Of a stretch of DNA of 64,000 nucleotides, positions 44,593-57,849 are shown piece after piece; within the stretch, counting starts at the first letter, position 1, and every line of letters begins with the position of its first letter. The notes below the pieces were generated by a model, which did not search any database, was not told the DNA's origin, and saw nothing but the letters and a program-made list of their open reading frames with translations. The stretch is from Geosiphon pyriformis (lineage: Eukaryota; Glomeromycota; Glomeromycetes; Archaeosporales; Geosiphonaceae): assembly GCA_016748015.1 (NCBI GenBank), contig JAAOMT010000227.1, forward strand, positions 245,239 to 309,238. Reading direction: 5' to 3'. The position numbers were made by a program, and so were the translations under genes.

Positions 44593-44794
44593 ATAAAAAA
44601 TGCTTGACTAGATAATGGATTTGAAATATCAACAAAAGAGTATAGTCGCGTCAGCCAGAGGCGACGTACACTACTACACATCCAAATGAAATTCTTATTT
44701 TTTCATTTTTTCATTTTTTTCACGTTCGCGTCGCTTTCAACTTCTGACTCACATGGTAAGTTGTCTCATAGATGCTTATCAGCTTTCGAAAGAT

Positions 44795-45289
44795 GTATAG
44801 GTTCTGGTTTCAAACCTAGTGCTCGAGAATACTACGGCTGCCTCTGTGTGTTGCCATTGAGATAGTTACATCAGACCTTTCTGGTGCTGATGTGACAATC
44901 TTATACTTTCATGAGGTTCTGGTTTCAAACCTAATGCTCACTGCCTGTAAAGCCCAAGGATGCTATGGCTGCCTTTGTGTGTTGCCCTTAAGGTAGTTAC
45001 ATCAGACCTTCCCGGTGCTGATGTAACAATCTTATACTTTTATAAGGTTCTGGTGTCAAACCTAATGCTCAATGCCTGTAAAGCCCTAGGATGCTATGGC
45101 TGCCTTTGTGTGTTGCCATTGACGTAGTTACATCAGACCTTCCCGGTGCTGATGTAACAATCTTATACTTTTATAAGGTTCTGGTGTCAACCCTAATGCT
45201 TAACGCCTGTAAAGCCCAAGGATGCTATGGCTGCCTTTGTGTGTTGCTATTGAAGTAGTTACATCAGACCTTCCTGGTGTTGATGTGAC
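44795..45289 (-). repeat. 131-bp tandem array, right arm
   Basis: Inverse copies with GTTACATCAGACC at 44865, 44996, 45127 and 45258 (131-bp steps). Unit order mirrors the left array, so the array existed before the inversion-duplication. Confidence 0.9.
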
Positions 45290-45373
45290 AACCTTTACAC
45301 TTTCATGATTTTTTTCTTTTACTTACTACTTACACGTATCTCTCAAAACAAAAGCTTCAGATATTAATAAATT

Positions 45374-46416
45374 ATGTCATCGGTTAGTGTTGAATCATTT
45401 TGTTTGCAATTTTTTTTGTTTATAGTACTATCTTTTTACTCTGTGTGTTAATAGAAATATACCGATATTCTTCGGGAGATTTTCAAAGGGAATTTTACTG
45501 TGGTGAAATTCTTCAAAATGGGTCAGTTTACCTATTCAGCTAGAGCAAAAGCTGAAGAAGTTTTACGTCAAGCCCTGGATTCCATTGCAGCTGAGGATAC
45601 AAATTTAAAATACCAGGTGCAAAAGTTGCTTTGTAATCTCAACAGGTGTCTCTGTTCAAGATCAACTGAAAACTTTTGAAAGGATCTTCACGCCCAAGAA
45701 AAAATAAAGAAAGTGAGACAAAAAAGGAAGTTTATAAAAAAATGATGATCGTGGACAAAGCGAAACTTAAATTGATTGTAAGTAGTTATTTTATACATAT
45801 CTCTTAAATTTTGGGTTTAGTAATATTCTATTTGCATTTTAGATAATTAGCAAGATCACGCCTTCACTTGATGGCAAAGATGGGTTTAATCTTGGAGGAC
45901 CAAATAATGGTGAAATTGCTGTCATGAAGGTTAGCAATCTCTTTGGAAATCCGTTAGCTTCACTGTTACATAACTTAATCTGTTTTTTTTTAATAAATAC
46001 AGAACTATGCAAATAACAAAGAAGGTAAGGAAGATGATGAAAAAGATAAAGAAGACGAAAAAGATGAAGAAGACGAAAAAGATGAGGAAGACGAAGAAGA
46101 CAAAGAAAACAAAAAAGATAATGATGATGATGAAAAAGACGAAGAGAGGAAGTCTTAATAAAGGAGAACAAGGTAATTTTTGCAGATTCCAGTTTTTTTT
46201 GTTTTTTTATCTTTTCATTTTATTTGACTACTTTCTATTACTGTTTTTCGCTTCTGTATTTTAATGTAGACTGGTCCGTTTTGCCTCGATAAAAAAAATC
46301 AATAAGAAATCCAGAACACATTCAAATTAATGAAAAAGAAACGCATGTGGAGGTTATCAAGTTGAAGATGCGTCGAAGAGGAATTGTATACATTGGGAAA
46401 AAAATTAAAATATGAG
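45374..46416 (+). pseudogene. Inverted partial copy (exons 1-5) of the 41509-43782 gene
   Basis: ATGTCATCG then GTTAGT intron; exon 2 from about 45455 (MGQFTYSARAKAEEVLRQAL near 45519) has TGG to TGA at ENF*KDLH (45678) and extra bases with a shifted frame before 45740. Exon 3 (45842-45928) is 87 bases and phase 0, without the extra T of the left copy. Exon 4 (46004-46170) encodes a rearranged KEDEKDEE run, ending in a stop. Exon 5 (46270-46416) stops matching inside the exon; no downstream exons follow. Confidence 0.8.
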
Positions 46417-46463
46417 AGGACTTTATGAAAATAATTTGCGGTAACTCGGGAAAGAATAATATT

Positions 46464-46996
46464 TTAATCAGAATTATACTCATTTGCTCCATAAACTCTA
46501 TTGAAATGCACAATATTCAATGAATTAACTTCTCTTGAAGATAAATGTGAAAGCCAAAAGCCCAAATTTACAATCCGATTCAATCCGAAAAGTCGCAAGC
46601 GATGCCCAGTCACCCTTTTTGGACATTGTCTACGAACCTCGGCCATTGTCTCTTCCTCATTTTGATACTTTGTAATGCGAAACCTTTCGGCAAAATTAGA
46701 CGCAAAGAAAACGGAACTAGAACTTAATAAATATTCTTTTGGAGTGTGACTATGGGAAGAGTTAGATGAGACTGATGAAGGGGTTTAAGATAATCAATGT
46801 GGATCGGTTCGGAGCCAACCGGAAAACAAAATTCGTCTTCTTCATCGACTACTTTAGTAATTATTGTCGGTTGATGATCATCTAATACGGATGTAAAAGG
46901 AGCTGGTTTCTGAAATAGCTCTGAATGTTCAAAAGTAAATATAGGCTGAAGAGTCGACACGACAAGAGGTATGCGCTTCTCTTTGACCTAGATATA
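46464..46996 (-). pseudogene. Partial hypothetical gene
   Basis: 46724-46993 reads openly as protein with balanced composition: STLQPIFTFEHSELFQKPAP, SVLDDHQPTIITKVVDEEDE, FCFPVGSEPIHIDYLKPL. A second piece (46464-46646, starts MAEVRRQCPKRVTGHRLRLF) is in another frame. GC is higher than the flanks. No family recognised; it may be the end of a gene whose upstream part lies in the AT-rich DNA beyond 47000. Confidence 0.35.
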
Positions 46997-46999
46997 TAA

Positions 47000-49900
47000 G
47001 ATGAACTTGGTAATACTCGCTCAAAATATCAAAACAAATCAGGTTAAACTGGCTGTTTTTATTTCAAAACATAAGAAATACAGAACTTAACAACTTAAAA
47101 AATCGGTTTTACGTATATAACAAAAGATTATGTATCTACAAAATAGAATTTATAAATTTTAAGTTTTATAAAATTTTAAATAAATTAGTTTAATATTATA
47201 TTTTGAGAAAAAAATTACACAATTGCTTAAACTACAAGAAAAAAACTCAAAATCTAATATTAAAAATTATTATATTTAGTATAATAGCTTTATAATTATT
47301 ATAAACGTTTTTTCTATTTTCAGATTTTTTTGGAAAAATTAACAACTGAGTTTTTGAAATTAATTATATTTATTGAAGTGTTCACTTATTTCATTAATTT
47401 TACATTGTTTTTAGTTTCTCGTTTATCTGTTATCTATTTGAACCAAAAATTAGCATAAGATTATTCTTATTATCTTATTATTTATATTAATTATTTTTGT
47501 CTTTTATTTTATCAATAACTCAATAGCAATTTACATATACAATTAAATATTATATTTAAGTCATGTATTATTTCAAACTACATAACAATAAATATTTTAA
47601 AAATTTGTCAAAAATTTTGCAAAAAATAATACTCAAAAAGTGCATTTTATAATAATTAAGAAGTTTAGATATTTTTAAAAAATACAATTTACTAATACAA
47701 ATCTCTTTTATTTAAAAATAAAATCAACAAAAATATTTTTTCAATATTTTCATTACACTATAAATTAATAACTAATATTAATGCAGTTAAAACTAATTTA
47801 ATTTAAATTTCTTAATCTTATAACAAAATTTTCAATAATTATATTAAGATAATTAAATAAACCAAAATTTTAAGGTTTTGTGTTTGGTTTAGGCAAATTT
47901 TTTTTAATTTGAAACAAAAATAAAATTTGTAATTTTGAGCAAAAGAAAAAAATCACTAAGTAATTTTTGTTGTTTCAATGGCATATTAAATGATCAAAAT
48001 TTTCATAAATAGTTACATTCAAAATCTTCTTTTCTTATGCTTGCTGTTTCGATGTCATGATTCTAAAGAATTCAAATGAAATAAATAATTAATTTCAAAA
48101 TAATTTCACAAATCAAAAAACTAAAAATAAGTACATTTACCTATTTTAAATTGCCAAATATTTACTTAATGGTTTCATATTACTGTGCACCCATCACAAA
48201 ATTATAATCAACGATAAAAAAATTAATAATATTGTAACTTTGCAGAGATAATTTGCTTTATTATTATTAAATAATAAGTTATAAGTCATAGAAATTTTTA
48301 AGTTACAATAAAGCTAGATAGTTTTTATAAAAAATATTTGTATTCAAATGAAAAAATTAATGAAAATTCACAAAAGGCAGCACTCATTCTTTCATTACCT
48401 CATTTCATTCAATCTTAGCATTTTTTGGAAAACATTGTTAATTATTAAAATATACTATAATATTTATTGTAGCAGGCCAGAAAGTATTGTTTGGTAAAAC
48501 AGTAGCAGTAAACCTAATTTGAAATATTCCATAAGTTATTTAGTCTCCATATGATTACATAATTTTACAGTGAGTAGATTCTAACAATTAATGATCTGTC
48601 ATAATACAGGATAATATTACTATTATACACCGTGTTATACTTTAATACGGTTCCACTTTGCAGAAATGATATTGGAATTCCAATTTTATTGTTAGTTTCA
48701 ACTTTCCTTTTCCATAGGCCAAATAATATTCTCTAGCACTATGCATTTCTATTGAAGTCTGTATAAATCAGTCCACCATATTTTTTGTTCGAAGTTTGCA
48801 GATCGACTCAATCTAAGATTTCTAATAATTGCATACATTTAGAGTAGATATTGTTCGAGTCCAGTGTGAGTCACCATGAGACATGCCATTATGATGAATT
48901 ATAGTTACTCTATATGCAATACCAAATGCTATTTGCAATTTATGAGGCTAATGGGGAGAATAAATATTTTAATAATGAGCCTTATTTTAAGTCGATATCC
49001 GACGGAAGTAAATTAATTAAAGGATTTTAAAATAATTGATAAAATTTAATTCTCTAATTGAGAAGCCTATCAAACAAATTAATTAATATGAATTTTATTA
49101 GCTTTAGTCTTAGATTTTTAATATTCTCTTGATGAAATTAATTATGTTCATATTTCATTCAAGATTTTCTTTTTAGGAAATCATTGCTTAAAACTCTAAA
49201 CTCAAAATGGTGATTATAACCCCTGGGAAGAATTTCACAATGAGCTGGAGATGGTATCATCAATTTTTATGCCTAAAACAGTATTAACAGCTATATTGAA
49301 TACAAAAAATAACCATATTATTCATTTATCTTCTTTCTATTTCAATATAAAATAGAAATTAGAGTTTAAATTCTAAATAGTGCTAGAAAAATAAAATTAA
49401 GTAACACTCTAAATAATTATTATTCTTCGAAAATTGCACTATGAAAAACTAATAAATGATTGAATTTTAAGACTGTTACTAGTTAAATATCTTTATTTAA
49501 TACCCGGTATATGGTATCATTGAAGAAATAACGATATAAATATATTTTATTCATGTTTCATCAATAAGAAATAATTGATTAGATTTCGCTGTAAAACAAT
49601 AAAAAGTATGAACAAGTTTATTATAATTTATTTCAAATTTTTTATTTATAAATTTGAAAATATTTATAATTTTATGAATATATTAAAAATTATTTTGAAT
49701 AAATTTTCTTATGAAATTTTAAATTTGGTTGAAGAAATATATAAATAAACAAAACTTTAGATTTAAGTGTCAGGTATAATTTTTTATTATAAATAAAACA
49801 TATAACTAAATAGTAATTTTTGAAATTTAATTTTTATTTCCTAATTAGAAATATCTTAATTTCATGCCTTTTTTAATAATTAACACAAAACTTGAGTTTA

Positions 49901-50399
49901 TTGACTACATTTAAATACTTTTTTAAAAAATCTGTGCTCATTTAACTAAAAAAATTAATTAACTTATAGAAACCAAAAGCCGTAATAAAGTTGGATCAAT
50001 CAATTAATCAATATAAATATTAATAATTAATTCAAAAAGAAGATAAAAAATGATTTTTATCAAATACACATCAAAATTGATAATTTATTTCTAGATTATA
50101 ATTAAAAGATGATAATTATGTATTTTTAAATTAATAATATTCTTTAACATTTTAGTGTTATTATTTTTAAAATAAAAAACTTGAAATTTTTTTTTAATTA
50201 TTATTTAACTTGCAAATTAATAAATTTAAGTCTGAAACTAAAAAATTTATAAAAATAAAATTATTTTATTTAAGAAAATTCACAAATATTTAATTCGAAT
50301 AATTAAAAAAATAAAAGAGATTTAACAAGCAGTACTAGTAATTTAAAATTTTTCTTTAAATTAGAAAAATAAAAATAAAAATAATAAAAGTGAATTAAA
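47000..50399. other. AT-rich stretch, no gene recognised
   Basis: No open frame above 60 codons. 48380-49270 is slightly less AT-rich (for example AGTAAACCTAATTTGAAATATTCC) but has no readable coding signal or repeat. Confidence 0.5.
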
Positions 50400-50640
50400 T
50401 TGCTAATATTTAGATGATTAAATTACTTTTCTATAGCTTTGAAAAGGTTTATTTATATATTATCAATAGTTTAGTCAATAATCAAATTAACAATTGGAGT
50501 AAAAATATAATTAATAGCCAAATTATTAATCAAATTAATAAAAATATTAATAATTAATGCTAAAAATAAAGTGGTCAAAGTATGTAATATTAATAACTAA
50601 TATAATTAAAAATAAATTTTATAAAAAAAAGAAAATCTAT
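50400..50640 (+). repeat. Decayed fragment of an E-type LTR
   Basis: TTAGTCAATAATCAAATTAA, AATTATTAATCAAATTAAT and AATAAAGTGGTCAAAGTATG align in order with the distal third of the E LTRs (6230-6420). C and G are mostly lost. The upstream part (49960-50400) may belong to the same LTR but is too decayed to claim. Confidence 0.55.
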
Positions 50641-51095
50641 TTAAATATACAAATTTTTTAAGGCTTAAATTCAATTTAGAAAAGAGTAAAAATATACACA
50701 AACAAATAAACTTTCAATTAGATAAAATAATAGTTAAAAAAACATAATTAAATATTTTTAAATTATTATTATAATATTTCTATATTATTAAGTGTAAAAT
50801 AATTTGTTAACAACAATGCTTAACACTATTTGTTTAAGCTTATATTTGATAAAATATACTATTAATATATATTTGAATGTATTTAAAACAATTCTTAGTC
50901 TTAATGAATCTTAAAATGGTACAAAAAAAGCAGAAATACAAGTTTTTGGTTTGTTATAACATGTTATGAATTTCAAAAAAAAAAAAAAAAAAATTTTATC
51001 ATTTAGATACTTTTATTATCATAATACAAGTGGTGTTTAACATCATTTTTTTTTGATGAATTGAGTTAATTTAACATTAATTCTTAATTAATGAG

Positions 51096-51375
51096 ACAAA
51101 CTATATTAGTATTAAGCTTTTATCAATAAAACAAACTAAGTTAGTGTCAAGCTTCTATTGATAAGACAGGCTAAATTAGTATCAAGTTTTTATTGATAAG
51201 ACAGACTAAGTTAGTATTGAGTTTTTATTGACAGAACAAATTAGATTAATATCAAATCTTTATTAATAAAACAAACTAGGTTAATATTAAGCTTTTATTG
51301 ACAGAACAAACTAAGTTAACATTAACTCTCTATCAATAAAACAAACTAGATTAATATTGGATCTTTAGTGATAAA
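51096..51375. repeat. 35-bp tandem repeat, 8 units
   Basis: Eight consecutive 35-base units of the type ACAAACTAAGTTAGTATCAA plus GCTTTTATTGATAAG, with no length change between units; differences are mostly transitions. 51061-51095 may be a ninth, more diverged unit. Confidence 0.9.
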
Positions 51376-51654
51376 TAATTTTATGTTATCATGGACAAAT
51401 AATTTGTCTGCACACAAAATTTGAATTCTAAATTGGTTAAATGCTTAAATTTTTATGTCTTTTTTTTTGGAACATCTAGTTTTCTTTAATTTTAAACTCA
51501 AAAATTTTTTATATATAAAAACTTTTAAATATTTTAATTAAGCCCAATTATTAAACATAAAAATTTTTCTTATAAATATAAAAAATATTTTGAGTGTTTA
51601 TTAATTTATTTTTTGTAAAAATTAAATAAATATTTGTAATTTTTTTTAAAATTT

Positions 51655-51697
51655 ATTTATTATTTATTATTTATTATTTATTATTTATTATTTATAT
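51655..51697. repeat. Short tandem repeat (TTTATTA)n
   Basis: About six copies of a 7-base A/T unit. Confidence 0.8.
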
Positions 51698-54600
51698 AAA
51701 ATGAGTATACACACATACTTTTAACAAATCTAATCCTAAAGCTATAGATTTTTTGACTTTTATTGTTACCAACAGAATTAAAATAACTTTACTTGTAATT
51801 CTGATCTGAGATTTTTAATCTTCATAAATGTCTTAAATTTATGATTAAGTATTAAGTAGACAATATTAAACAAGCTGCTAAATATTTGCTATAAAAGAAT
51901 AAAAGAAGTTATATCTAAACTTTTTGTTTTTGTTGCTGTTAACAAATTAGCAGCCAATAATAATTAAGGAATATTTATAAGTAAAAAGGCTTATGTCATA
52001 ACAAAGAGAAATATCAATGTGGTTGCAAATGTAATGGAAAACACTAAAGTAAATCTAATATAGAGAGTTCAAATTTGATTAGATTATTATTAAAGAATTA
52101 ATACTTATGTTTTGTTTCTATTATTATTATTGTTTTAGATGGTTTTTAAATTGCATCTAAATATGGATAAAAATAATTAAAAATACTACAGCCTAATAAA
52201 TAACAAATTAAAGATTAATGTTCATGTTTTTTTAATGAAGTATATTATTCTAAAAAAGTAAAATTTGTTGGAATGTATTTTAAAATATTATTTAATTGAG
52301 TTTTAATGTGAGTAAAGTTTGTCTAAACAGAAATATGTTCTTCTATCTTAAATGAAAATTTAACTCATAAATAATATTTTTCTTTTAAATCAATTTAAAC
52401 CAATAACAAAATTAAATACCAATTGTTTACTTATTTTTGTATTTGTTTTTAACAGATTTTTATTGTAATTTTTTATTTTTATAATAGAACTTCAAACTAG
52501 AAAATAGTTAATATATTAGATTTTGCTGTAATTTTCAAGTTTTTATTAGAAAAAATTGTTAAAGTAAAAGTTATTTTTGTCTTTATACTCAAAAAAAAAT
52601 ACCTTTAAATGTTCTAAAAAATAAAATAGTAACATGAAAAAAGGTTTTCTCAATTTTGTAATATGTACTTGGTTGTTCAGCTTGCTAGAATCAATTAAAA
52701 ATTGTTGGTAATCTTGTTAAATTAACAAAATCTAAGGAGCAATACAAAAAGTTCAGAAAATTTTAAATAGTTTAAAAAAAAAACATGATTAAAATTGGTT
52801 TAACAATTAAGTACCAGCTTTATTAAACAATTTAAAAAAAAAACTGCTAAAAAAATGATTTTTATTATGTTTTTAAATTGTTTTATTATGTGTAAATTTA
52901 TTTTATTAGCATATTTATTGCTCTTATTGATATACAAACTTTTGAATACTATTTTTATTATGACTTTTATAAATGCAAATAAATTAATTCTTTAGTATTA
53001 TAATTTTGAGCAAAATATAAATGTATTTGTTTAAATCATATTATTAATTAAAATTTGTAAGCAATTTTTTTGTGCTTGTTAATTTTGTAATTATTATTTA
53101 TTTATTTATATTTTTTAGCTTAATTAGTAAAAAAATAGTATTTTAAACATAATAAAATTATTATGCAAATTTTCTATATTTATTTAACATTTTGAAAAAA
53201 TATTTTATAAACTAAATATTTAAAATCTTAATTTTTATAAAATTTTACTTATTAAGACTATTTTTTAACAGTATTATATTTTTTTTAAATAAGTTTTGAA
53301 ATTAAGAATTTTTTTTATATAAATACATAAGCTTTAAAACATATTAAACATTTTTAAAATTAGTACTAAACATCTTCATAAAGCTTTTAATATTAAAATT
53401 TGTTTTTTTTTGTTTTTTATTTGCACAAGTTTTGTTGTTTATATAAGTCTAAAAAAGTTTTATTTTTCAGACTATAATAAAAACTGATTATTTAATTCGA
53501 GTTTTACTAATTTTTAATTTAAAAATAATAACTGATTATCTAGTAAAATAAGACTTTTAAAATCTGTTTATTCATAAATAACATTGATGAAAATACATTT
53601 TAGAATTAATAAAACTTACATTTAAAAATAAAATTCTATATGGTAATATTTAAGTATATTTTAAAATAAATAACATCATTATGAAAATGCTCAATGATAA
53701 AATTTATTAATTATATACATATACTATTAATTTTAAATCTATAAAATAGTAATTAAGTAAAAAAATTTTTTTAAAGACTATATTAAAATGATTAATAAGC
53801 AAAAATTTCAATAAATTTTTTAAATAAATATTAGCTAGCTTACTTACTTTGTTGTTATGTTTTTGGCAAATAAATTAAAAAATAATATGAAATTAAAGTT
53901 GTGTTTTTATTATTACATAAATATTGATAAAATTTAGTTTTAGAAAAAAAAATAACTTAATTTAACTAAATATTTCAATGAAAAATTTTTAGTAGATAGA
54001 TCAAGAATATTAAAACAAATTATAATATTATTCAAATATAAAAAAAATTTATTAAATATTTTTGGCTTTAGAATTTAATTTTTTCAATTTAAATTAATTT
54101 TTTGTTATTTTTATAAAAAAAATATAATTTAAGACAATAAAAATTAATTTTTAACATTTTTTTTAACTCTTTAACATTATTATTAAAATTATATTTCACA
54201 AAAATAATATTGATTATAGCTTTTTACAACCAGTTTTTTGAAATTTGGTGTTGTAAGTATGTTATACTTTTTTGGCTCCATTTTTGCAGTAGAATGAAAC
54301 ATAGCACAATTTGGTCTAAAATGCATTAAAGATAACAAAAAGTGTGTTAAAACTTGTAAGAAAAACCAAAAGCTGTTCAAATAATATTGACATATTAAGA
54401 TGACCAATTTTTATTATAATATATATATCATTATATAAAAATGTGATGAGATAAATATAATATGTTGCTCTATTAAGCTCTTATTAATATGATTTTTGAT
54501 AAAAAAAAAACTGATATTAAAAATTTTACCAATGACTTAAAATTTGAAAATATAAATCATGTTAAAAAAATCAATAGCATCTTTATTAAACACAGCTACT

Positions 54601-56912
54601 TGGACAAAATTAGTGCATAGATTATAGAGATTATTTATTTTTTCTTGCACTTTTATCTTACTATATTCTTTGCTTGAACTCTAAGAAAATTGATTAGTAA
54701 CATTAATAATGGCATCTAGTTGCTTGGCTTTCTGTTAACTTTTTATCTTTGAATTCTAGCACTTTTTCATTGAAATATTGCAAAAATACACTACAATCAG
54801 AATTCCCAAAAATTGGGCTAAAAATTGGATCTATGTAAATAGTATATAGTTTTATTTTTCTAATAGAAAATTTTAATATTATTGTTAATACTTTTGAATA
54901 CTAATTGAAATGTATTAATACTATTAAATAACTTTTTTTTTTCTATAATTTAGTCTACTTTTACATGTTTTCAATAGCCTGTATAATAGTGTACTCTCTA
55001 TAAGCACAATTAATTATAAGCATTTTTTTTCTTTGTAGGTACTATAATAAAAAAGATATATATTTAAATTTTCTCTTTTTATCACATTAAATAAGAGCAA
55101 AAAAAACAAAATATTTTGACAATAGGAATAATTTTTAAGAAAACTTTAATATCAAACTCTGTTTTGTACTTAGTAAGTTTTTGCATAATATTTTTGTATA
55201 TCATATTCAATAATTTAACACAAAATATTTTAATCATTAAAAAACAATGTTATTTGAACTTTAATAAAAGAATATATTATAAAGATCTATAATATAAAAT
55301 TAAAAAAGAGTTTGAAAATAGTAAAATAAAATAAATAAAAAAATAAAAGCATAAACAAATTTTAAAATAAAAAAATTGAAACATACAATATCTGTTGAAC
55401 ATGGCTTTCAAAAAAAAACCATTATTCTTTATTAATTTTAAGGATTTCTTCTTAAATATATGCTATTTTTAAAAAATATCTAAATTGTTTATGAACCATC
55501 TAAATTTTTTACAAGGCAAAAATCTTAATTACGACTTTACTATATTATTAATAATAATAAGACAATGAATTTGTATACTTGAAGTAACTAAATTAGAGTC
55601 TGCTTTATTATCAAAAATGTCTCCAATATTTCGAAGTAATGAATATAATAAAAATAGTGGTAAATAAGTAGAATATTTTCTTGTCAAAAAATTAAGTGTC
55701 TAAAAAACAGAGTAAATTTTAATATCATTTTTCCTTTACTATGTTTTAAAAACAACTCATTGTCATTTATTTGAAATTTTTTTTTCTCATCAACATTTGT
55801 TTTTAACTACAAACCAACAAACAATGATTAAAAAATTGGTTAAAAGAATCTGTTGTAATTTAAAATAAAAGGTTGAAAAAATTTATAATTGTACTTTTTT
55901 CTGTGCTAAAAAAGCTTGTTTTATTTTATTTTATTATATTAAAAATAGTACAAAAATTTAAACCATTTTACTGCTCTAATTTACTTATCTTATTAAAAAC
56001 ATTACATTTTTCAAGACTGAAAATTTTGGAATCAATTGCATCAAATTTGCAGCTTTGAATAATATAATCCCAAAAAGAATATAGTTGGCTATTTTCTAAA
56101 AACTATAATTATTGAAACATAATAATTAATATTTGTGCTAATTAATTTTTTTATCCATACAAAAAAACAAAACATAATAATCTTTTAGTTTGAATCTTTC
56201 TATTGTAACATCTCTTTAGCCTTGTAAAAAAAATACTTTTGTCAAGCATTATTAAGACTGGTTTATTTATCTAAAAAAAATGACAATATGATAATTTTAG
56301 TCTGGTTAAATCACAAAAAATGCCAATATAAACATTTTTCAAAAGAAATTTTCTTAAAATACTTGATAAAAACTGTCAAAAATAGAAATAAAAAGTTACT
56401 AGTTCAATTATTTCTCTTGCCAAATAAGGTTTTTTTCTTTAATACTTACTATTTTTACTAGAAAAGGTGTTAATAATTTTTTGTTATTAAGACTTTAAAA
56501 TTTATAATTTCAAGATATTGGGCAAAACATATGCTTAAAAAAAAACAAATTCAAAATAAAAACACAAAAAAAATACAGTTTAAAAAAAAACAAGCTTAAA
56601 AATAAATACACTCAAACATGTTTAAACATGTGAGATCTAAGATTATAAAATTTTGTGTAAAATCAAATATTTTGTTTTGAATATTTTATTAATATAAATA
56701 TTTATATAGTTATTTTATATGTTTACTTTAGATATTGTAAATTTCAACTGCTGTAAACTCTCTAAATATTATCAATAATACAATATACAATGTTATAAAA
56801 AATTTATTTATATTATATTGTTGTACTACCATAGAATAAACTCTAAAAACCCCTATAGAATCAAAATTTTATTTCAAATTAAAGCACAAATCTGAATAAA
56901 TGACTTATATAT
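51698..56912. other. AT-rich stretch, almost featureless
   Basis: Long A/T runs, no open frame above 72 codons. The small frames at 54189-54407 and 55873-56058 show no domain. Only 54540-54840 looks formerly coding. Confidence 0.5.
54540..54840 (-). pseudogene. Decayed coding fragment, unrecognised
   Basis: Minus strand reads DPIFSPIFGNSDCSVFLQYF, then NEKVLEFKDKKLTESQATR; after one frame change, DAIINVTNQFS, stop, SSSKEYSKIKVQEKINNLYN and LCTNFVQVAVFNKDAIDFFN. Composition is protein-like over about 95 residues in an otherwise non-coding region. Family not recognised. Confidence 0.4.
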
Positions 56913-57807
56913 TATTATAAATGATTATTTGAAGTCTGAAAACAAATAACAAATCTGTAACTTAGTGCTTAATAGCTAATATTATTAATTATATTTGAAG
57001 ATTTTCGTATTTAAAGGTGTTGGTTAAGTTCATTATATAATAAACAAAAATTCAATAGTTGTTTTAATAGTCTTCCAGAATCACAATTTTGTTAATTTTT
57101 TTCTTGGCTTAATGACTGGCAATCTTCTAGTAAGTAATTCTTAATTTCAAGTATCTACTCTTTTGCAAAAGTTTTTTATCAGACAATTCTTGATTTTAGT
57201 AACTCAGTGCTTTAATCTTTTAATCAATTAGTAATTCTACAATAAACAAAACAAAATAAAAAAAATAAAATAAAAAAATAAAAAAAATAATAGAAAAAGA
57301 AAATAAAACAAGTCAAGACAAAAAAGAATTAGTATTCTATCAATAGCTGTGATTAAGAGCTATTAGTTCAGTGTAATTAAGTATTAGCAACTATTAATAT
57401 GAATTTTTAATAGGAGAAAAATAAATTGTAAAGGTTTAATCAGTATTTTATTAATATTTGATGTTTTTACTTCAAGTCATAGAATACTATTATATAAAGA
57501 AATAGATAAGAATTTGGATTTTTAATTGGGAATTCTACTTTTTTTGCTTCTAATACTACTGCTATATATACATAAATTTTGTTATATAAAATTTCTTGAA
57601 TTTCTTAATTTTTTAGCCAAGAATCCTGGAATTTCTCAAAAGAAATCCTGAAATTCTGGAATTCTGCAATTTTTTATACTGAAATCTTGTAATTCTGAAA
57701 TCTTACAATTTCTTTGAGAAGAATCCTGGAATTCTACTTTTATTATGTTTTCTTCTGATTGGCTAATTTGTGTACTAATACATAATTCTTATATTATATA
57801 AGTAATA
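56913..57807 (-). repeat. Element D 3' LTR
   Basis: Aligns with the C LTRs from TATTATAAATGATTATTTGAAG (TGTTACAGATGAATATTTGGAG in C type) to GTAATA (GTAACA). Keeps GGAATTCTG-type repeats (57610-57740) and TATATATA (near 57565). Confidence 0.85.
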
Positions 57808-57849
57808 TTATCTCCTCTTTTTAATATTGAACTTTGTTAAAATCTATTT

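Larger units (their letters stand above)
42733..46416. repeat. 3.7-kb imperfect palindrome (inverted duplication)
   Basis: 42733-44521 is repeated inverted at 44593-46416. The arms contain the first five exons of the gene (outer part), the upstream region, and a 131-bp tandem array (inner part). They end together inside exon 5 (after ATTAAAATATGA). Substitutions and small indels differ between arms, so it is not a simple assembly mirror. Confidence 0.9.

Noticed and set aside
43868-45289. CRISPR-like array
   Set aside because: 131-bp units are whole-unit tandem repeats with no unique spacers, in a eukaryotic setting.
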